Assembly (NCBI RefSeq): GCF_038396785.1
Contig: NZ_CP151087.1
Location: 5,022,001 to 5,086,000, forward strand
Direction: 5' to 3'
Length of the DNA: 64,000 nucleotides
Origin: Sphingobacterium thalpophilum
Lineage (GTDB): Bacteria; Bacteroidota; Bacteroidia; Sphingobacteriales; Sphingobacteriaceae
Position numbers and translations under genes: made by a program. The notes below the pieces were generated by a model. It was not told the DNA's origin and did not search any database. It worked only from the letters and a program-made list of their open reading frames with translations. This document shows positions 61,499-64,000 of the stretch, piece after piece (the stretch's first letter is position 1; every line of letters starts with the position of its first letter).

Positions 61499-63538
61499 TT
61501 ACCAGATTTTGATTCTTTCTTCCGGTGACTTGTACAGTTTGTCTCCTTGTTTAACATCGAAAGCTTTATAAAAAGCGTCAACATTGATCAATGGACCAAA
61601 ACTTCTGAAATATCCTGGAGAGTGTGGATCAGTTTTAACTTGGTTGACCATATATTTTTCACTGGATAGGGTTCTCCATACAGTTGCCCAGCTTAGGAAA
61701 AAGCGTTGATCTTGCGTGTATCCACTTATTTCACCTGGGTTTCCCTTATCTTTTAAATATAGTTGAAGTGCATCGTAAGCAATGTTTACACCTCCTAAAT
61801 CCGCGATATTTTCACCGTTTGTAAATGTTCCGTTGACGAAAGTGCCTTTTACAGGTTCATATTTATCGTATTGAGCTGCGAGTGTTTTTGTTGCTTTTTC
61901 AAAATTGGCTTTATCTTCTGGTGTCCACCAGTCTACCAAGTTTCCGTCCGCATCAAATTGTGCGCCCGAATCGTCAAATCCGTGGCTCATTTCGTGGCCA
62001 ATTACCGCACCTATACCACCGAAATTGACAGCTGCGTCGGCTTGTGGGTTGAAAAATGGCGGTTGAAGAATAGCTGCCGGAAACACGATCTCATTGTTTA
62101 CGGGATTGTAATAGGCATTTACTGTTTGTGGAGTCATTCCCCATTCTGATTTGTCAACAGCCTTACCAATTTTAGCCAGATCCTTTTCATATCGCCATGT
62201 GGTGATATTTTGGAGGTTAGCATACAGATTGCCGCCTTTATTTTCAGATAGAATACTCAATTTAGAATAATCTTTCCATTTGTCCGGATAGGCAACTTTT
62301 ACAGTAAATTTGTTTAATTTTTCAAGCGCTTTTCCTTTTGTAGCCGAAGACATCCAGCTTAAATCGTTGATATGGACTGCAAAACTTTTCTTTAAATAGT
62401 CGATCAATTCGACCATTTGTGCTTTAGCCTCAGCTGGAAAATATTTTTCGACATATAATTTTCCGAAAGCTTCACCTAATGTGGAATTGATCAGTTCAAA
62501 TCCTCTTTTATTTAATGCTCTTTGTTCTTGTTGACCTCTTAAATACTTACCATAAAAAGCAAATCGCATGTCTCCTAATTTTTCGCTTAAATAAGAGGCA
62601 CTACCGTTGATCATATGGAATTTTAAGTAATCTTTAATAACAGGAAGGTTTTGTGCACTGACCAATTTATCGAAGTTCTTGTAATAACCTAATTCCCCAA
62701 TGATTACTTTTTCTGTATTGACACCTACTTTTTTAAGGTACTCAGGTAGATTTACATTTTTAACCAAGGCGGTTAACTCTGCCATGGTCTGTGGATTGTA
62801 CTGTAACGTATTATCACGGCTTTGTTCATTGGTCAAGTAGGTCTTCGCAATGCTTTTTTCGTAGTCAACGATTCCTTTTGCGGCAGCATCAGCATTTTTA
62901 TAGCCCAATTCTGTTAACATGGAAGCTACATATTTTTGATACTCGGCAATAGCTTCGGTATTTTTTTCATTTTCTTTCTGATAATAATCTCTTCCTAGCC
63001 CTAAGGAGGCATCTCCTAAGTAGACCGCGTTCATTTTTGAATCTTTTAAATCAGCGTAGACACCCCAGCCATAGAAATTATTCTCACCTTCTTTTGTTAC
63101 GGAAGTTAAATAATTCTGAAGATCTTTTAGGTTTTTAATCGCGTCGATTTTGTTTAAATTTCCCTGAATCGGCTTAATACCGTCTGCATTTCTTTTCTGT
63201 AAGTTCATGTAAGAAGCATACAGGTCCTGTATTTTTTTGCCCTCACTTCCTTCAGGAAATTTATCTTTTAAAAGTGAGTTCAGAATTTTCATCGAATTGT
63301 TGTCCGTATCTTCTGCCAATTTATTGAAGCTTCCCCAAGTGGGTTTGTCGGAAGGAATTTTAGCCGTTTTCATCCAGGTTCCGCTTACGTAGTTGTAAAA
63401 GTCATCCTGTGGACGTACAGATTTGTCCATTAAGCTCAGATCAAGTCCTTTGTCGGGTCCTGTACCTGCTGTCTGTGCTTCCGCATGCTGTGTGTAGACT
63501 CCAGCCAAGAAAATTAGGGCGAGTGTTAATTTTTTCAT
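61499..63538 (-). CDS. pepO: M13 family metallopeptidase (PepO-like)
   Basis: A 679-residue secreted zinc endopeptidase of the neprilysin family. Signal peptide ends near AEAQ (about residue 22). The N-terminal M13_N domain (about 40-420) is complete. The zinc site is HEMSH (His515, Glu516, His519) with the third ligand Glu576 in ENIADLGG, and NAYYNPVNNEIVFPAAILQP is the typical substrate-strand motif. It ends with PEERIKIW, the conserved C-terminal Trp. Monocistronic with its own terminator. Confidence 0.96.
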   Translation of the reverse strand: MKKLTLALIFLAGVYTQHAEAQTAGTGPDKGLDLSLMDKSVRPQDDFYNYVSGTWMKTAKIPSDKPTWGSFNKLAEDTDNNSMKILNSLLKDKFPEGSEGKKIQDLYASYMNLQKRNADGIKPIQGNLNKIDAIKNLKDLQNYLTSVTKEGENNFYGWGVYADLKDSKMNAVYLGDASLGLGRDYYQKENEKNTEAIAEYQKYVASMLTELGYKNADAAAKGIVDYEKSIAKTYLTNEQSRDNTLQYNPQTMAELTALVKNVNLPEYLKKVGVNTEKVIIGELGYYKNFDKLVSAQNLPVIKDYLKFHMINGSASYLSEKLGDMRFAFYGKYLRGQQEQRALNKRGFELINSTLGEAFGKLYVEKYFPAEAKAQMVELIDYLKKSFAVHINDLSWMSSATKGKALEKLNKFTVKVAYPDKWKDYSKLSILSENKGGNLYANLQNITTWRYEKDLAKIGKAVDKSEWGMTPQTVNAYYNPVNNEIVFPAAILQPPFFNPQADAAVNFGGIGAVIGHEMSHGFDDSGAQFDADGNLVDWWTPEDKANFEKATKTLAAQYDKYEPVKGTFVNGTFTNGENIADLGGVNIAYDALQLYLKDKGNPGEISGYTQDQRFFLSWATVWRTLSSEKYMVNQVKTDPHSPGYFRSFGPLINVDAFYKAFDVKQGDKLYKSPEERIKIW

Positions 63539-63778
63539 TGTTGTTTTAATGTTGTATGATTTTCAATAATTCAATCTGGGAGTACGCACAAATTACGGAT
63601 AAAATAGGTTATGTTATTTGCTCCGTGTAATTCGATTTGTAGCAGCCATGTCAATAATTAGCTGTGATTTTTTTAAAGCTAAAAAAATCATTTACACAAA
63701 TGACGGAAAATTCTAATTCAGCAACAAGTAAATTTGATCATTATCTGTCATTTTATTAAACTAATCGGGTAAATTAAC

Positions 63779-63806
63779 ATGTTATTCGTTTGTTAACGAA
63801 TAACAT
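63779..63806. promoter_or_regulatory. Perfect 12-bp hairpin with TGTT loop
   Basis: ATGTTATTCGTT (63779-63790) pairs fully with AACGAATAACAT (63795-63806), loop TGTT. No T-tract follows closely, so terminator or operator roles are both possible. Confidence 0.4.
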
Positions 63807-63889
63807 GGATATACTTTTTAAAGTACATCCTTTGATGTGTTGGTGAACGCTCCGCTATCTGACTTAGCTAAGCTATTTTAGGACAAAAA

Positions 63890-63929
63890 GAAATACTAAA
63901 CTTAATATGGAAATACTAAACTTAATATG
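63890..63929. repeat. Perfect 20-bp tandem duplication
   Basis: GAAATACTAAACTTAATATG occurs at 63890-63909 and 63910-63929. The following AGTTTAGTATT (63935-63945) is an inverted copy of AATACTAAACT. Confidence 0.9.
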
Positions 63930-64000
63930 AATTTAGTTTAGTATTAATAAACGATGTTTAATATTACTTACATTTTCATCTATAAGTAAGCGATTATGTT

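Larger units (their letters stand above)
63539..64000. other. Intergenic region, 462 bp, with repeats
   Basis: No coding sequence is recognised. The stretch next to 63538 should hold the pepO promoter. Further on there is a strong hairpin (63779-63806) and a perfect tandem duplication (63890-63929). The last 60 bp are AT-rich and may be the upstream region of a gene beyond the window. Confidence 0.5.

Noticed and set aside
61283..61584. Reading frames through the TTGG tract coding repeated GWLV or NQPT
   Set aside because: They result only from the microsatellite; flanks show no gene, start signal or family match.
1..64000. CRISPR array, tRNA, rRNA, prophage or integrative element
   Set aside because: No regularly spaced repeats, no tRNA-like folds noticed, no integrase or phage structural genes; the only mobile element is the IS5 copy.

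Overview
The window looks like chromosomal DNA of a Bacteroidota species close to Sphingobacterium or Pedobacter. The grounds are moderate GC, weak ribosome-binding sites, LytS-type kinases paired with LytTR regulators, a SusC-type plug domain, a GtaA-like glutaminase-family protein, a M13 PepO-like peptidase and two complete RND efflux operons. This placement comes from reading protein families, not from a database search. No tRNA, rRNA, CRISPR array or prophage was seen.

Layout. 1-6.6 kb: the 5' part of an oleate hydratase gene behind an AraC regulator, three GNAT acetyltransferases, a VOC protein, a DUF4180 protein, a Dyp-type peroxidase, and two broken genes (alpha/beta hydrolase, methyltransferase). 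7.1-15.8 kb: a lipoprotein, then an RND efflux operon (TolC-like, RND pump, adaptor) divergent from a LytS/LytTR two-component pair. 15.9-19.7 kb: a broken OsmC gene, a stub of dihydrolipoamide dehydrogenase with a new small hydrophobic ORF and two palindromic operators, a Crp-like regulator, and a LysR regulator divergent from a mdaB/ygiN-like quinone-cycle pair. 19.9-24.5 kb: a paiB-paiA-yggS-glutamine amidotransferase operon and a broken MscS gene. 24.8-36.2 kb: a glutaminase-family protein, a broken DUF1062 gene, a second LytS/LytTR pair, a Pr6Pr membrane protein, a single-domain response regulator and small hypothetical genes. 36.3-46 kb: a run of broken genes (glycosyltransferase 39, GhrA, M48 peptidase, a dihydrofolate-reductase-like stub, an IS5-family element with a frameshifted transposase, and a 5'-truncated alpha-2-macroglobulin with an inserted TonB-plug domain). 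46-51.7 kb: a second RND operon. 52.6-63.5 kb: a frameshifted YdeI-like gene, an alcohol dehydrogenase, a universal stress protein, GH16, YoaK, AraC and DUF417 genes, a lipoprotein, DUF6496, a GH2 enzyme behind a (TTGG)23 microsatellite, and a M13 peptidase.

The main theme is decay. About 14 genes or gene fragments are visibly broken by different lesions: in-frame stops of all three kinds, small frameshifts, internal deletions, truncations and one IS-associated deletion. Several perfect 15-20 bp tandem duplications lie between genes. The most unusual protein architectures are the thioester alpha-2-macroglobulin carrying a TonB-plug domain and an RND pump with a canonical EF-hand loop between its two halves. 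I did not find a clearly new defence or mobile system.
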